Numbered from the stretch's first letter, positions 48,306-63,222 are shown. The stretch is DNA of 64,000 nt from Pterois miles (GCA_947000775.1 CAMQGK010000110.1:24401501-24465500), one strand, 5' to 3'. A program made the numbers and translations. The notes: generated by a model from the letters alone, not told the origin.

Positions 48306-49790
48306 TATTTCGTGGAAGCAGAAATTTCAAAGTCAGACTCAAAACCTTGGCAAATAACTAATTAAATGACTCGAAACCCCTACATGTAATTGAGAAAATG
48401 TTGTTGTTGTTTTGTGGGTGATCTGACCCTTCAAGGCTATGCTATTTCTGCAAAGACGCAGCTGGAAAACATGGCTACTGCCTCCATCCTGTGCAGAGAC
48501 CTTCTGGCTTTGACTAAAACTAACTTTGCAAACCAACTCCTGATGTGAGACTGTCAAAAAAAAAAATCCTGAAACGCTATGTCTGTACTGTCTGTTTTTC
48601 CTTTGTATCTGTGGGGTAACAACTGTTGGTCAAGATTTTTCAAAAGGACGCCTTCAGAGGCTCAGTTTGTTTAGCTTGTTAGGGGAATATCTGCACCTTT
48701 ATGATCAATCAGACAGTTTCTAACTCCTCATTTCCACTGCTGCCTTTGACGCCTTTTCACCATGATCCCTGTTGTTGTTCTCTTGATTTTTCTGTCATTG
48801 CTGTTTCCAGCATCCACAGGTTAAAGCTACCTCTTTAATCTTTATGTGCCCCCAACTGGCACCATAAACAACTGAGCAATATAATGCAGCAGGAAGTATA
48901 CGCAAATTTATTTATTAATGCAGAGCTGTGTTGGCTGTGTTTCTATTTCAGGCGATAGTTTGACTCTGTTGTTAGTGTACCACCCACATGACTCGGGGTG
49001 GTCACATTTGGTTGCAGCAATTTACACAGTTTAAGTTGTAATGACTTTTCCACATCTTTCTCAGAAATAGCAACGACACCTCTGTAACTACTTTAGGGAT
49101 ACACTGCGCAGCCACAGCTCCGACACCATTAGCATACATTGTACTGTCAATTTAAAACTAATGTTTGCAGCTTATTCTAATGGGAATGAGTCAATTTGTT
49201 TTGAGAGCAAGATGAGAATATGCAGACTGAGGAAACATGCGGCTGTGATGTTGCGTGGAGGAACATTATATCGCATATATTGCTCCAGATCAGAGCGTCA
49301 GATCTTGCAGCGCAACATCAAAGTCTCCTCACGCCGAGCAAACCAGACTCGGGGTCCAACAGACTGACAGACTCGCGCATATTCACAAGAGCTTATTGCG
49401 TCTGTTCCTTCAAGTCAGCAAACATACTAATGAGATCACATCACACTGCGTTCGCTTATCTCTCCCTGCCCTTCTCACCTCAGATAAAGAAGATGTATGC
49501 CTGTCACTGCTTCAGCTGCCTGTGTACATTTAGAAAACCATTTAGCACAAACAATGTAAATTCACAGACATTATGCTGAATAAATAATGCAGTGATTCAT
49601 ACCCATTCGTGCACAGCGGTGGAGGATGTATTGTTCCTACTATATTATGCATTATATTATTATGTGGATGGGTAAACACCATTTTAATGTTGGTTAGGTG
49701 CAGATATTTTATGTATTTTTTATTTAATTTAATTTACAACAATATGTCAGATTTTCTATGCTTATTTTCATTTTTTTTATTTTAAAGGAA

Positions 49791-50743
49791 CAGTGTATGA
49801 CATGTAGGGGCTCTATTGGCAGAAACTAGTATAATATTAAAAAGTATGTTTTCTTTAGTGTATAATCACCTGGAAATAAAAACTGTGTTTTTGTTACTTT
49901 AGAAAGAGCTGTTTATATCCACATTAGGGCTCAATCAGTTCAATCAATTAAAATGTTTAATATTGTCCATAATTAATCATGGTTAATTGCAAATTAATAA
50001 CACATTGTGTACTTGTTCAAAACGTACCTCAAAGTATTTGATACTCTTATCAACATGGCAGTGGGCAGATATGCTGCTTTATGCAAGTGTGTGTGTATAT
50101 TTATTATTGGAAATAAATTAACAATACATCACAGTGACAAATGTTGTCCAGAAACTGTCACAGGAGCCGCATTTAGCATAAAAAATATGTGCAAATCATA
50201 ACATGGTAAACTTAATCCCAGCAGGCAACAACAGCTGTCAGTGTGTCAGTGTGCTGACTTGACTATGACTTGATCCAGACTGCATGTGATTATCATAAAG
50301 TGGGCATGTCTGTAAAGGGGAGACTCGTAGGCACCCAGAGAACCCATTTACATTCACATATCTGGAGGTCAGAGGTCAAAATGGCCATGTCAGTTTTTCC
50401 TTGCTAAAATTTATTGTAAGTTTGTGGCATTATATAGCCTCTTTCCTGACAAGCCAGTAGGACATGTTTCTCTCTAGCTTTAAAACTGAGCCAGCTACAA
50501 CCTCCGAAAACAGTGTTTACATTAAACAAAGTAGTGACAGTATAATTAATTTGCGGTAACGCATCATCAGCCCTAATCTACAGACGGAGCTGGTCCTCTT
50601 CACAGAGTCTCCAAGTTTACACAGTAACGCCCTAGATGGCTCGAGATAGAGCCATTCAGGTTTTTGCGTCTACCACCGTAGTTCTCCTACACACTAGGAG
50701 CATGGCTGACCTTTAAGTTTAGATGTTTAAATCCTACACACTG
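49791..50743. mobile_element. older dispersed element, host of a nested insertion
   Basis: It begins CAGTGTATGACATGTAGG and ends AAATCCTACACACTG, an approximate inverted repeat. It is interrupted by the element at 49925-50575. Without the insert it is about 0.3 kb. The left part runs to GTTTATATCCACAT and resumes at ATCTACAGACGGAGC. The family is one I associate with teleost genomes, from memory. Confidence 0.65.
49925..50575 (+). mobile_element. nested TAGGGCT-ended DNA element
   Basis: It starts TAGGGCT and ends AGCCCTA. The flanks ATCCACAT (49917-49924) and ATCTACAG (50576-50583) look like an aged 8-bp target duplication with two changes, which suggests hAT. Most of its body is found again in inverted orientation at 32285-32770. 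No transposase frame. Confidence 0.72.
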
Positions 50744-53700
50744 CATAAATGTAGTGAAGTAAAAAGCACAAAATGACATTAGCTAACTGAAATTTAGTAG
50801 AAATTTTAAGTAGCATAAAACTGAAGTACACAAGTAAAGTATGAGTACCTGCAGAATTGTAGGCTACTTAGTCATTGCAGTTAGTTACTTTGCTTTGCTG
50901 TATTAGGCCATGGCTGAGCATTATTTAAAAAATGTTGATTTATATACCTTTATATAATAAAAACTTATTGTTCATTGAACAAAAGATACCAAAGTTCTCA
51001 AAGGTTAGTCCAAGTAGTCCAAACACCAGCAGTCTTTATCAGTTCATACAGTGTGTGTGAGTCTGTGTATATCAATGTACTGGAGAGTTTACAACACTCA
51101 ATTCAGTTGATATCAAAAAAGTATTGAAGTTTAATACCCCGCCCTGTTGGAGACAACCATACACTGTAAGATGTCTGATGCTTCATACTGTATCCTGCCA
51201 CTGTCCAGAGAAATAACACTAAAATCATGCTTCTGATGGCCTACAACAAATGCTACCGCTGCTAACAACAACAATAATCCAGCTGCTATTACTACTACTA
51301 ATAACAATAATAAAATGGGATTTTAGGGTGTTGCACAGCCGTTCTTGCCGGAGGTGGCGATGAACACAGAAGAGATGACGATCACGGAGGAAATAAAGAG
51401 AAAGAGTCGACTAAATCTGTGGCACAACACTGCTGACACCTCGTAAGATTAGAGACGCCTCTCAGTCTAAATCAGTCCTCTATCTGCATGCTTAGCACCA
51501 TTACTTGCTTTGTGGGGTACTGCCCTCAGGGGTGCATTGCCCACACAATGGTGGAGTGCCAAGCTGCAGAGCACAAACACACACACACTCACACTATCAC
51601 GCTGAGAGATAGAGATGAATCAAATATGATGATTAACAAGGAAAATTTACGGGAATCGTTACGGAAAGAGCCTGAACCTCCCTACAGTGGTGATAACTCC
51701 TTTCTTTCAAATTTAAATGCAAACTATTATATCTCAACTATACTGCTATTAATACAGCAGCACAGACTGTTGCTTTAACCAGAAAAATGGCATTTGGGGT
51801 ATTTTTTTTTTCAGTGGTTTTTCCAGGAAGAGCAGGGCTATGCATAGGGTATTGTTTGTTTTGGGCAGAGGAGAGTCTACCACTGGAATGCCAGAGTAAA
51901 TACCCGGTTTTGTCAGTTCTCCGTGCTGCTGTTTGGGATCCAGAGCAACCGCAGGATCAGCATCAGAGAACATTTTCATCCCTCGGCTTACAGACCTACT
52001 GAACTGCAGCTCTGCATCCTCTTCCTAGCTTTGCTGCTTTTAGCTGTGAGCCAGCTTTGCTCCTTGAAATAAAAAAAAAAAAGGCCCCACAACTGCTCCT
52101 CACATTTGATTTGTGTGCAAGGTTGAAGGAAGCACAGTTCATTGGCAACTTCAGCTTGGGATTTTTGCTTTTCACTGCAAAATGAGGAAATTAATTTTTT
52201 TTTTTTTTTAGTGCAATATAATACAAGAAAAATGAGGATTTTCTTTTTTCTGCAGGAATTCATAGTCTAAAAAAACACTTCACCAATCAGGTTCACCATT
52301 CAAAACCAATGCATTTAAATTTGCACTTTCCCACTCAAATCCATTTTAAGAGGTGCAGGGTTCTACAGTTATACTCTAAAATTAAATTACCAGAGTCAAT
52401 TTCAACTCTGCAAAATACTTCACATACAACCTGGCAATAACACGGGCCTGTATAATGAAGTAAAATAAAGGCTAAATGAATCCAAATCAGAGGAGCCATG
52501 GGACTGGGGGGAATGTGCACTGTGAACAATTAGCCAGCTCATGCAGCATACGAATCAGCTCCTGGCACATTACGTACATACTGTAAAGCTCATTACCGCT
52601 GCAACACAGCAACACACAATCAGTCGATCAAATCCAGTGACAGAGCGGGGAGCGAGCTCTGTCAGGATCCGCCTGTCATTCAACTCTTTAACCCGCTGCT
52701 GCACCCTAATCACCCGGCGCTGACACAACAACAGCCTCATGGTGTGTTTTAACAAGTCATGCTTCGTTATGTGCAGGACTTTTCCCCGACTTTTTTACGC
52801 TCTTTGATGGATGCTGACTGTTGTGACGCTTTCATCTCCTCCCTCAAAAACAAAAAAAAGAAAGCATCCTTGAACGCAAACACCCATGGTTAATATAAAA
52901 GGGCTGAGATATTTTAAAACTGACATCACTTCAAAGGGAGTGAACACATTCAAAGGGTATCACAGGAAAGAGATTCAAAAGCCAGCTAGTCACCTGTAAT
53001 CCAGTGCTAATACGTGGTCCCCACAACGGCACGTTAACATTCACACCATTCACACACCCTGGATACAGATACACCCCGGCGATGAGCGCTTCATTAATAT
53101 TCGACTGGACGCCAACAAAATATACAGCTGCGAGAATGTCTCGCGCGGATATTTTGTAGTTGTAGCTCACTTTGTCTGTATTGATTCAGCATGCCAAGAG
53201 GAAGGAGCTACGCACACATACACGGATTATATCGCGCATATATCAGTGTCATTACAGATCAGCGGCTGCTTCATAGTGACAACTATCCTGTTACGTCTCT
53301 TTTCTTCCCGGTGTCTCGTTCTTTCATCACTTCAGCTCTTTGTCTGCCTCCACATTCTTTGAATTTGTTGCCTCAGTCAGTTGTGTTGAAAGGTGGAGCT
53401 TTAAAAAGAGAAACTACCTCACTTCTAAATAAACCGAGGAAGGAACTGTACCTTCAAAGGTTCTGTTTGTCGTCGTTGTTGTTTTGGGTTTTTTTTTCTA
53501 CCAAGGAAGTGAAGTTAAAAGTTGTTTTAAAACTTTAAGAGAATTAAATCTTTAATGCAGCACAAACAAGCATTAAATAGAGGTCTATATGCCAGTATGT
53601 GGCATACTGTCACATGATATATAGCATATTATGGGTATCACATTCTAACAGGCTCTTTATTTCTATTTTATAGATTTACAAGTGCTCAATAAGTCATTTA

Positions 53701-53910
53701 CTTATGTTTTATAGATCAGTTAACCACTATTAAGAACAAATTATAGGTTGCCAGGTTGTCTAAAATCCCCTTTGCTTATGTTGATCTTATCTATTTAGTA
53801 GTTATACAGTTGAGACTGATTGGTTTCTCACTTTCTAATAATACATCAAGTCTGCCATTGTAAATGCTAAATTATTACTAAACAGCTTTGAATCACGCCA
53901 TCACCACCAG

Positions 53911-54540
53911 AGCGGATATAAAGCTGGATGATGCATCTCCGCTTCCTCCCACTGTTTAAAAATGGAGCCAAAATATCCCAGCTACGGGAGCTGCCATCTT
54001 GACATTTTGATGTCATTTGGAGCCAGAGTCTGCTCAGTAGTCGACACACCGGCCCGAGCCGGTCACAAGCCGAGTCACCTAGCTGCTATGTTAGCACTAC
54101 AGTAGATGTTTGGCTAGAAAGACACAACTAACCATCATATCTCTATAAATACATTCATGATCAAATTGACACGTGCTGTTACATGTCCTCCTCGTCCGGC
54201 TGCATTGCTGCTTCACTCAGAGTAGCTGCCGATTGTGACATCTCACCCCCTTTTTATAGCATCAAATTAATTCAATTTTTAATACATTAAAACCAAACTT
54301 ATCAGAAAATGAACACTTGAACATACATCAGTGTGATAAGAGCTACCTAAAATGACAGAACCTGTCTTGGAGAAAAAATTATTTGACATGTACTACATTT
54401 TATTTTGGCCCTTTGTCCCATCTGTTAACATGGAGGAGGTGGGATTTATGGCCTATACTGCAGCCAGACACCAGGGGGCGATCCAGATGTTTTGGCTTCA
54501 CTTTTGGGGAGCTGTCATGTCGTCCATCTTTATGTACAGT
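53911..54540 (-). mobile_element. second copy of the 8127-8829 inverted-repeat element
   Basis: Read on the minus strand it aligns with the copy at 8127-8829. Matching stretches include CATCTTTATGTACAGT at the end, TTTTGGCTTCACTTTTGG, CAAACTTATCAGAAAATGAA and GCCAGAGTCTGC. The left end (AGCGGATATAAAGCTGGAT) is more diverged. No coding capacity. Confidence 0.75.
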
Positions 54541-56484
54541 CTGTTATCACCTATAATTGGATAATTGTTGTTTGGAGCAAGGCTTAGCGAATATTCAGTT
54601 GCTTGTAACTGATCTATGAATCCTAAATAAATATCAAAATGTTAGTAAATCTTCAAGTTAAAGCTTCTAAACTTTTGTAGGAGGATGACTTCTTAGAAAG
54701 TCCTATTCAGTGATGTTTGTATTTGTAATAAACACCAAAGAAACACTACCTCTATTGTTTTGTAAAGTAATCTCAGGCATCAGGCACAGTAAAAGTACAA
54801 ACAATGTATAACAGAAGGAGGCTGTGAACATTAGCCAGTATACCCTCGGTACAGTCGCAATGAAAAAGAGAATCACACATTTTGGCAGAACACTCATAAG
54901 CTCTTAAGGGAAAAATGAGCTTCATCTTTAAGCTGCTCAAATTTCCATTTCCAGTTGATTGCTCTCTCAAACTGCTGCGTATAGTTTGGCAGTGCAAGCA
55001 GATAGAGTCCACTCTATAAAGCACATCTTTAAACCGCTTTGCATCTTCACTTCGACGCAAACATCAGCAGATTGTACGAACAGACAAGGGGAGCAAGCAA
55101 AGGAAATTAAAACATAACGACAAGATAAATTCCTTTGTGGACCAGATACAGACGAAGGAGAAAAAAAACATATTTTTTATTTGTTTCCTCTTTAATGCCT
55201 TCAGGCTACAAGCAGATTGGCGTACTGCACTGAAATCTTTTTTAACCTTAGACATGTATGCGTAGATAGCCCTAACATCTTTGATTCAGGTGGAATCGGT
55301 ATTGCAAAAATATTCCAGTGCTGACTCTGTTTTAAGCAAATTGTTGATGGATCAAAAGTGGCAAATGAGAATGGCATCTCAAAAACCGCACAGGCTAAAG
55401 GCGACCAGGCTGCAGGTGAAGCTGATGATGATGTATGTCTTTGTAGGATGAAAAAATAAAGCTGAAAACTGCTAATCTCTCCACTCTGATTATTGCTGTC
55501 ACTTTAGATTTATCTATTGTATGTGTGCAGATTTGGCAGTCAATTTCATAGCCTTAAACACAATCTCCCTGGGAAACGCTAAGGTCAAGAGGGATCCATA
55601 AATAATCCCTAAGTCTGTGACTCTTCCACTAAGCGTTATTCAAACAGGATCGATAGGATGTTGTGATTCAAACACAAAAACCCATTCTTTTGCTTATCAG
55701 CAAATCTCTCTCCCAGCACTTTCTGGTGATCAATTATTAAAATCAACTTCACATGGCCCGTACGTGTCAACAAAATAGGGAAGTCAGATTTATTCCATAG
55801 GCTAAGACTTTTGAGAGGTAATTTTTCATCTGAGTGGCCTTTAGCATTTCTTATTAAAATACATTATTGTTCTTGTAGATTTATTTATTCGATGTGATAG
55901 CTCATTAGTCAGATTAATGTAATGTACTCTCTTCTTACTGGAAATGGTTTGCCTGCAAAGAAGGTCCGTCTCGCTGTATAAATAAATGACATGAGGTAAA
56001 GTTCAAGTCTTCTGCTTTTTGCCGAAACACTGACTTTCATTATGCATCTATTTTTAAGTATGGGCTGATGCTAAATTTAACTTTCAGTACTTCAGTTGTA
56101 CAGAAAAACTTTCAGCTTCACTATTCTAAATTTACTTTAAGTAAGCAGCATTATAATGATGTTGCTGAGGTGGACCTATTTTTAGATAAAACTGTGTACA
56201 TTATAGAGTATAATATTTATGCAGTTCTATTAATTATATGTTAAAATCCTCATCTGCCTGTAACTGTTGCTGTTAAATTAATGTTACAGAGTAAAAAACT
56301 ACTTTATTACCCCAGAAAGTATAAAACTGCATACATTTGAAATACTTGCATAATGTATAAATACCTCAGAATTGTAGGTACACTCATTTGGTAAATGTAT
56401 GTGTTTACTTTGAGGCACTGCTTGTGCCACATTATTATTATTTTTTTTACTAATAGTGGGCTAGATATCATCTAACAAGACAAA

Positions 56485-56835
56485 CAGTTTACAGCCATGC
56501 TAGCAGCTTGAGTTTGAGCTAAATGCTAAAGTCACAATGCTAACATGCATGCTCACAATGAAAACGCTAACATGCTCATGTGAGGCAGGTGTAATGTTTA
56601 ATAATGTTTGCGGTGTTCACACTTTCCTAACATTTGACCATGAAATTAAGGAAATGATGAAATGTAGAGTCAGGGGATCATTACAATTCATTCTCAGGGA
56701 TGCATGTCTGCACCAAATTTCATAGCAATCTATCAAATATTCGTCAAGGCTTTTCACTCAAAATCAAAAATATCAACCTCCTGGTGGCGCTAGAAGAAAA
56801 GTCAGGGGATCACCACTAGTGGCTACGACATGCTG
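56485..56835 (+). repeat. fragment of the CAGGGGATCACC repeat family
   Basis: AACATGCATGCTCACAATG, AGAGTCAGGGGATCATTACA, CTGCACCAAATTTCATAGC, CTCCTGGTGGCGCTAGA and GTCAGGGGATCACCAC appear in the family order. Confidence 0.6.
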
Positions 56836-58679
56836 ATAGTGGCATATTTCCTAGTTTTGAGATTGATGTCAAAAATAATACATTTTTAATAGCTACAAAA
56901 ATGTAACTCATTATTTTATCATGTTTTACGAACAGTACAACATGGCAAACAGAAAATTTAACAAGCCTTTACACTGTACCTTTACCATGAAATACAGTCA
57001 TTATACATGTTGTTATTCACAGGCATTAAACACCGACACTGCCTGAGAGCATTATTTCTTTAAATACACATGCCCTCTGTTGCTCTGATCTCCGTGGCGA
57101 TGTGAAAATTGTGTATCACCTTGATTATCACCGAGGATGGAGAGTTATTATTATCCTGGAAGGCTGAACTTTAATTAACAGAAAAAAAGCCTACTAATTT
57201 GTATATATGCAATTATAATTCAAGGAAAGGTATGAGATTTAACAAGTTGGCGTACAGACAAACCTGTGTTTAATGACTTTAATAACCAAATCAGTTATTA
57301 ATGTTACATTTGCCTCCAGCACAGAAAAGATAGGTGGGAACATCATCTACTCTGTGGGAGCAATTTGATGGCCATTCAAAGCTATTTGTAGTCACAAAAA
57401 AAAAAACAAAATAGGATCTCTCTGTCTTGAGTTAGACATTTAAAAACTGCACATAGTGTGTAGTGTAGTGATAGTATGTAATGAATCCAAGGGAACGCTT
57501 GGAGTCATTAAATGTTTGTGTACAGAAATAAAGAAAACTGTAAAAGTTCATATTCATTGTCGGGCTCATGAAACAGTAACACCAGCTGGGCACAAGTCTT
57601 CATCTGAAACAGGTTTCACACAGCAGCAATCCAAACCCAACAAAGTTTGCAGGAACAATTGTTGGTTTGGACTTAGCATTTTATAATTATCATGATGTAT
57701 TTTTTTTTATTATTTTACATCAATATATCAATCTTTTACTGCAGTATATCAATGCTGACTCCAAAAAAATACATTTATATGCTAATAATGCACTAAATCC
57801 ATTTGGAAAGAAGCCTAATGCCACCTGGTGTACATTTTATCAACATAAAGAGAAATCTGACTGTTTTTTCTTTGTTTTCCCTACACTATTCGCTCTGTGA
57901 CAATGAAAGCATGATTAGCATTTTTATGGTTATATTTAGGCAACTCAAAGCACTTGTTTAACTTACTTTGTCAATATATGAACAACATTTTCAACAATTT
58001 CCCTATGTGTTAAAGACGTGGCAATTTTTAGACACTAAAGAGGAATATGACAATAACCTCTCACAATATAGTACTTTATCAGTGCTCAGAGTGGTCTACG
58101 GGCATAGGTTAGTTCAAAATGTGCACCGTGATGGGAAGCTGTCAGCCGTATACCTTGGATCCGTCTTGTGTTTCCTTCGGTCCCGTGCTCCCTTTGGCCT
58201 GTCCATGTTGATAATTACCAGCTTTGTACATTTTTTGGCTATACGTATAGTATATATGATGTATAATTTCCCCACCATACCATGGATTTTGCTTGTTTTA
58301 ACCAATGTGCAACACAGTGAACCATTTTGCAAAAACATGCTGTTGTGTTTGAGAATTTAAATCGATCTTACTGCTGTTCCAGTCAGCCATTGATTTCTAT
58401 TTAATGACATTTTGTCAAAGTTACAACATTGTTCTCAGGTAATGCAGAGCAGACTTTTCATATTAAAGCATTACCACACAAGGATTATGTAACTTTGATT
58501 AAAACTAGTTTTAAGAGTCTGCTCACTGACTTCACGCTGTGTAAAAATCATAGTCTGAAACTGTTGAAATCTAAAGCTGTAATGTCGTGTTACGTGTAGA
58601 TAATTTACTGTTAGTGGACTAAAACTTGTAAACACCCTGGTATGGTCCTTTAGCAGAGGACACACACTCACTTTAGAGG

Positions 58680-58907
58680 ACATTACATTTACTCACATTA
58701 ACATTAATCCTGGAGACTTGACCTAACTCTCGCCATAACTACTACTTGCATAATCCTAACACTTTCCTGAACCTTAACTTAAAGCTAACCTTACCCTAAC
58801 CTTAAACCAAGCCTTCACCCTAAAATGTAATGATTTATGTAATGGGGACAAGCACTTTATCCCCAAAAGGAATATAGTCCTGACTTATGTCCCCACAACG
58901 TGAGTAA

Positions 58908-58961
<54 letters not shown>
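58680..58961 (+). repeat. dispersed repeat ending in (CA)n
   Basis: CCTTACCCTAACCTTAAACC, CACCCTAAAATGTAATG and ATGTCCCCACAACGTGAG lead into (CA)n at 58909-58961, as in the copy at 45700-46008. Confidence 0.65.
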
Positions 58962-58964
<3 letters not shown>

Positions 58965-59852
58965 TGCATGTTCATGTGTTGTTGATACTGCCCCATTGGG
59001 AGTCAGTGTATAGTGGGTTTATCCTCTGGCGTTAAACAATTTGAATATTTAAATGTAAAATAATTACACAAAGCTTTCCAAATATATTGCTGGCCAAAAT
59101 AAAACACTGTTTAAAAAAAAAAAAAAAAGTTTTTTGTCTGCTCTTCCAAACAAATTCCTAGATTGAAGTCTTTACTCGTCTCGCTCCAGCTCTCAAAAGC
59201 AGAGTCTGCATCGCACATCAAAGCATTCAAATTGCCTCTCTCAGTCCTGTGCAAAGTAGGACACACCTTCACTCTGGGGAAATACTGCCCATCTCTACGG
59301 CTATTTGAGGAACTACTTACTCCCAAAGGTCTGATTTCTAAAGTCAACAGTATTTGTATAAAATACAACTCATGACTGTGACTCATCTCCACTTTAAATG
59401 CCATCCTCAACTCAAGGGAAAAAAAGGTTAGATGATGTCTTTTTCTTTTTGCTATGTCAGAAAAAAAAAGACAGCGATTACAGATAAACACTGTTTACAA
59501 AATGTTCCAATACTGGCTGTTTGAGATGATGTGGATCCAGTGTTTGATCACAGTCCTAAGGCAATTTTTCAAATCTATCTACACTACAAAACAGTCTGAT
59601 GGAAAACGCATTTGCTGTGCTCTGATTGCAGATTATTACAACCCAATGAACAAACATTTGTCTTGTCAACATCTCCAGTATGAACTACTTCCTCATGATT
59701 GTGATGCTGTTTGAATTTCACCACATGCTATTTTTCATGTCAAAAAGTCATTCGTATGTATTACTCATCAAATGTGAGGAAAGCTGCTCACAGGGCGTCC
59801 TGCTAGCCATTTAACCACAACATCCTGGGTTTATCAAACCATTTTTGCATGT

Positions 59853-59856
<4 letters not shown>

Positions 59857-59895
<39 letters not shown>
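59857..59895. repeat. (CT)n microsatellite
   Basis: A pure CT run of about 39 bp. Confidence 0.95.
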
Positions 59896-59897
<2 letters not shown>

Positions 59898-62800
59898 CAT
59901 TTGTCCTGTCATCCTTTACCTCCCACTGTTCATTGAAAGCCCAAAAAAAAAATGCCCCCCAAAATTTGATTTAAATTAAATTGCGTTCTGTGACAGATTG
60001 CAATTATTGAGACCTTTACAGATGTTGCCGCCACAATAAGTAACTATTAAGTGTATTATTAGTCTACCTATTTGATTAATAAATGAAAATAAATATGTTA
60101 TTTTACAGGCCTTTATCTTATTGTTGGTTCCAATGAAATTCTCATAAAAACACATTGTTTTAGTCAGCTGAACTGCAAAATTCATTGAAACACAAACAAT
60201 ATAACGTATGAAAAATAAAGTCTCCAACTTTAAATAATCAATTAACATTTACCAAATTTAAGGAGCATTTTCTTCGTAGTAAATGCTTCAGGAAATCTAT
60301 AAAAGATTGATAATAACTCAACGAGACTAAAACATTTGACAGCTGCAGCACCTTTATTATCTGTTACACAAAGAAAATATTATTGTGACCTTTAGCTAAT
60401 CTTTGCACTGAGAAAGAAGTGATAGTATGTAACATGGCAGCTTGTGTCTGTAATAATGGAATAAACTGACCGTAACTTCAAGCACTGATATGTTGCTTAT
60501 TTACATAATTTTAATATAACATTTAAAGAAAAGATATTTCGACATTATCCCATGAAGCACATAGGCCATGTTAAGACAAATGCAACATAAAGGTTTGGAT
60601 GTGGCCATAATAATGTGAACACAAATGTCCAGTGTGGGGCTGCCGACAAACAGACGTTTGCCTCCCTCTTCTCGTCTCTGCTCAAGGCTACGTTAGTTTC
60701 TACAAGCACAACATCCAAATCTCTCTCGCAGTTAGTGTTGCATTGTGGGTAATGTAGGCACCAGGTGCTGACGATAAAGAAGTCGTCTGTTGCAACAATT
60801 TGTGATCCTTTTCTTTTCAAACTATCCACCATGGGTCAGACAATGTTATAGGAGATCGGTGCTAAATAGGGAACCCAGTATCACGCCACAGTGTGTAATA
60901 GACCCATCTGTCCACCAGAGGATAGCGTCAGTGCCGTGTTTTCTCATGCGAATATTACACGCTTGTAGTACAGACTACATGGTATACAAATGACACCCCA
61001 AATGGAAGAACAGCGATGTTTTTACACGCTTTTGCCTCGCGTATTATCATGCCATTCACAGGCTGAAATAGGTGGAGTACTCTTTTAGTGCTGCAGCATG
61101 TAATCATATTCTCGATAATAATGTGCTTCCTACTTTGTAGTAAGTTTGGGTAAGATCATTTCCTGTTTCAACATGATAATGCCCTTGTGTACGAAACAAA
61201 ATATGGTTTCCCACAGTTTTTAACTTGAGCATTTGAGTTGTCTGATGTTGGTTGGATAGAGCAATGATCCCTGCAGCCTTCCCAGAGGAGCGCAGGCTGA
61301 GATATCAGCTTCTTAATGCTAGTTCACTCACATGTGACTCACATACTGTCCACATACTTTCAGCAATCTATAGTGTGTCATGTATATCAAATGCCTCTAA
61401 CTCAGGACCTATCAACATCACCCGGCTATCTTCCTTTCCTCTTCTGCAGTGAGCTGAATCTTAATGCCGGTATGATTTGTGCAGATTGTAGCCTGTGAAT
61501 TCTGGTACAGCATGAAACAAATAGCTGGCTGCAGAGTCCGCTGCTAGACAGGCCATTTGGTGGAGTTTGGCACTAAGAGCCTCGCTGGACTATCACCGGG
61601 AGGGATTTTTTTTATTATTTTTTTTTTTTTACATCCTTTAATTTATTCTTTTATGAGATCAAAAATGATTTTCGTGAGCCAGATGTGGGCAAGAGGGCAT
61701 CACATATGAAGCTTCAGACAAACAAGGCATTATCATATTACATAAACAATCTCACAGCCCTAAAAACACAAAGACAGACGAGACAGAGAGGAGAGAGCAT
61801 GCAGTGCCACAGCCTGGAAGATAACAACTTATGCAAAACAATACGTCCCTCAGGATTCATCTTATACCGACGCTTTGAACTCAGTGAGAGAAATTAATTT
61901 CAGAAGTTTAAAGTTTTTTCTGCAGGCGATTCAACACAAAGAGTGAACTTCAGGTTCAGTCAACAGAGCTGACGGTTTGAACCATGAACTCCGCTGTCCG
62001 CAGCAACGCTGTCTTAATAATAAGTGGGGAGCTGTTTTAATAATTGATGACCTCACAGTAGTTTTACGTATTAATTGTCAGCCATTATTAAATGATTTAT
62101 TCAAGCATATTTACAATTCAGCAATCAAGATGAATAATTAAAATAAAACAATATGTGAGGCAATATAACTGCTGCAGAAGTGTAACCACACTTTTTTAAA
62201 TTAATTTTTATTTACTGTTTTATGCTTGTGCCGTCTTTCTACAAAAAAAAATTAATGTTTTTATTAGATCTTTGCTGTAATTTAATTCCTCTGGAAGCCC
62301 ATTTCTACCAAGAAAAATGTTTACACAATTATGATGTAATATACTTTTTGAGTCACTGTTTTGACTTAGTATCACATTTTAATTTAATAAATACAAAATA
62401 TTGATATATCTGTGTTTCTTCCCACTGAAGAAATGTCTTAGTTTATGTGGCTCGTCTACTTTTTGTACAACACATCTCTGTGTACCCTATGTTGATGTTT
62501 TAGATTATCTGAATTTGATCTAAAACTGAACACATTCATTATTTATAATGCACAAAATCTGGTAAGAGTCCCTGTCTGCTTTTAAAACCACACAGAGCAA
62601 GTGCATGTAACTTCTGCAGAGAGCCTTTGCCATTCCCACAACTCCACTCATGTGCCGTCCTATGCAAATCCATTTACTGTCGATGAAGCCACAAACCCTC
62701 CAGAATCCCCGACCCGAGTTCTCCATCCCTGGGGTTGCTAGTGTGGCGTTCCCATTTGAGGCCACCTTATTAAGCTGAATGACAAACACTTCAGCTCTTG

Positions 62801-63222
62801 AAGTGGAGAGATGCTGCGGGGGAGGAAGCGTGTATGCTTTCCCACATTTCAGTTGCTTGTTAGTTTTCCGTGAGTGGGCTACTTCATTATTCTGTTGTGC
62901 CATTTAGAACATCATCAACTTTACAGACTGTTTAACTGTTTGGCTGAGAGTGGAAAGTTTCCACTATAAGTACATTCATTCAAAGACATAGTTCAGATAT
63001 TGCTGTACATGACACTTAATTCAACTACTCCACTTCAATTCAGAGGTTAATATTACTACATTTATTGTAGTTTTAACTCACAAAAGCTCTGCCGTCTACT
63101 GGCCTGTGGATAATATTTTCCTCCAATCACGAGCATCCATTTGCCCAATGAAAATGTGCATAAATGTGGCCGGCAAATCTAGACATACCTACATGAATAT
63201 GTACACACAGTGTACAGTACAG

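Noticed and set aside
57968..58360. 130-codon ORF with hydrophobic segments
   Set aside because: Hydrophobicity comes from T-rich intronic sequence. There is no signal, family motif or splice sites consistent with a gene.
62520..62903. 127-codon minus-strand ORF
   Set aside because: No recognisable domain, and frame and composition are like the surrounding intron.
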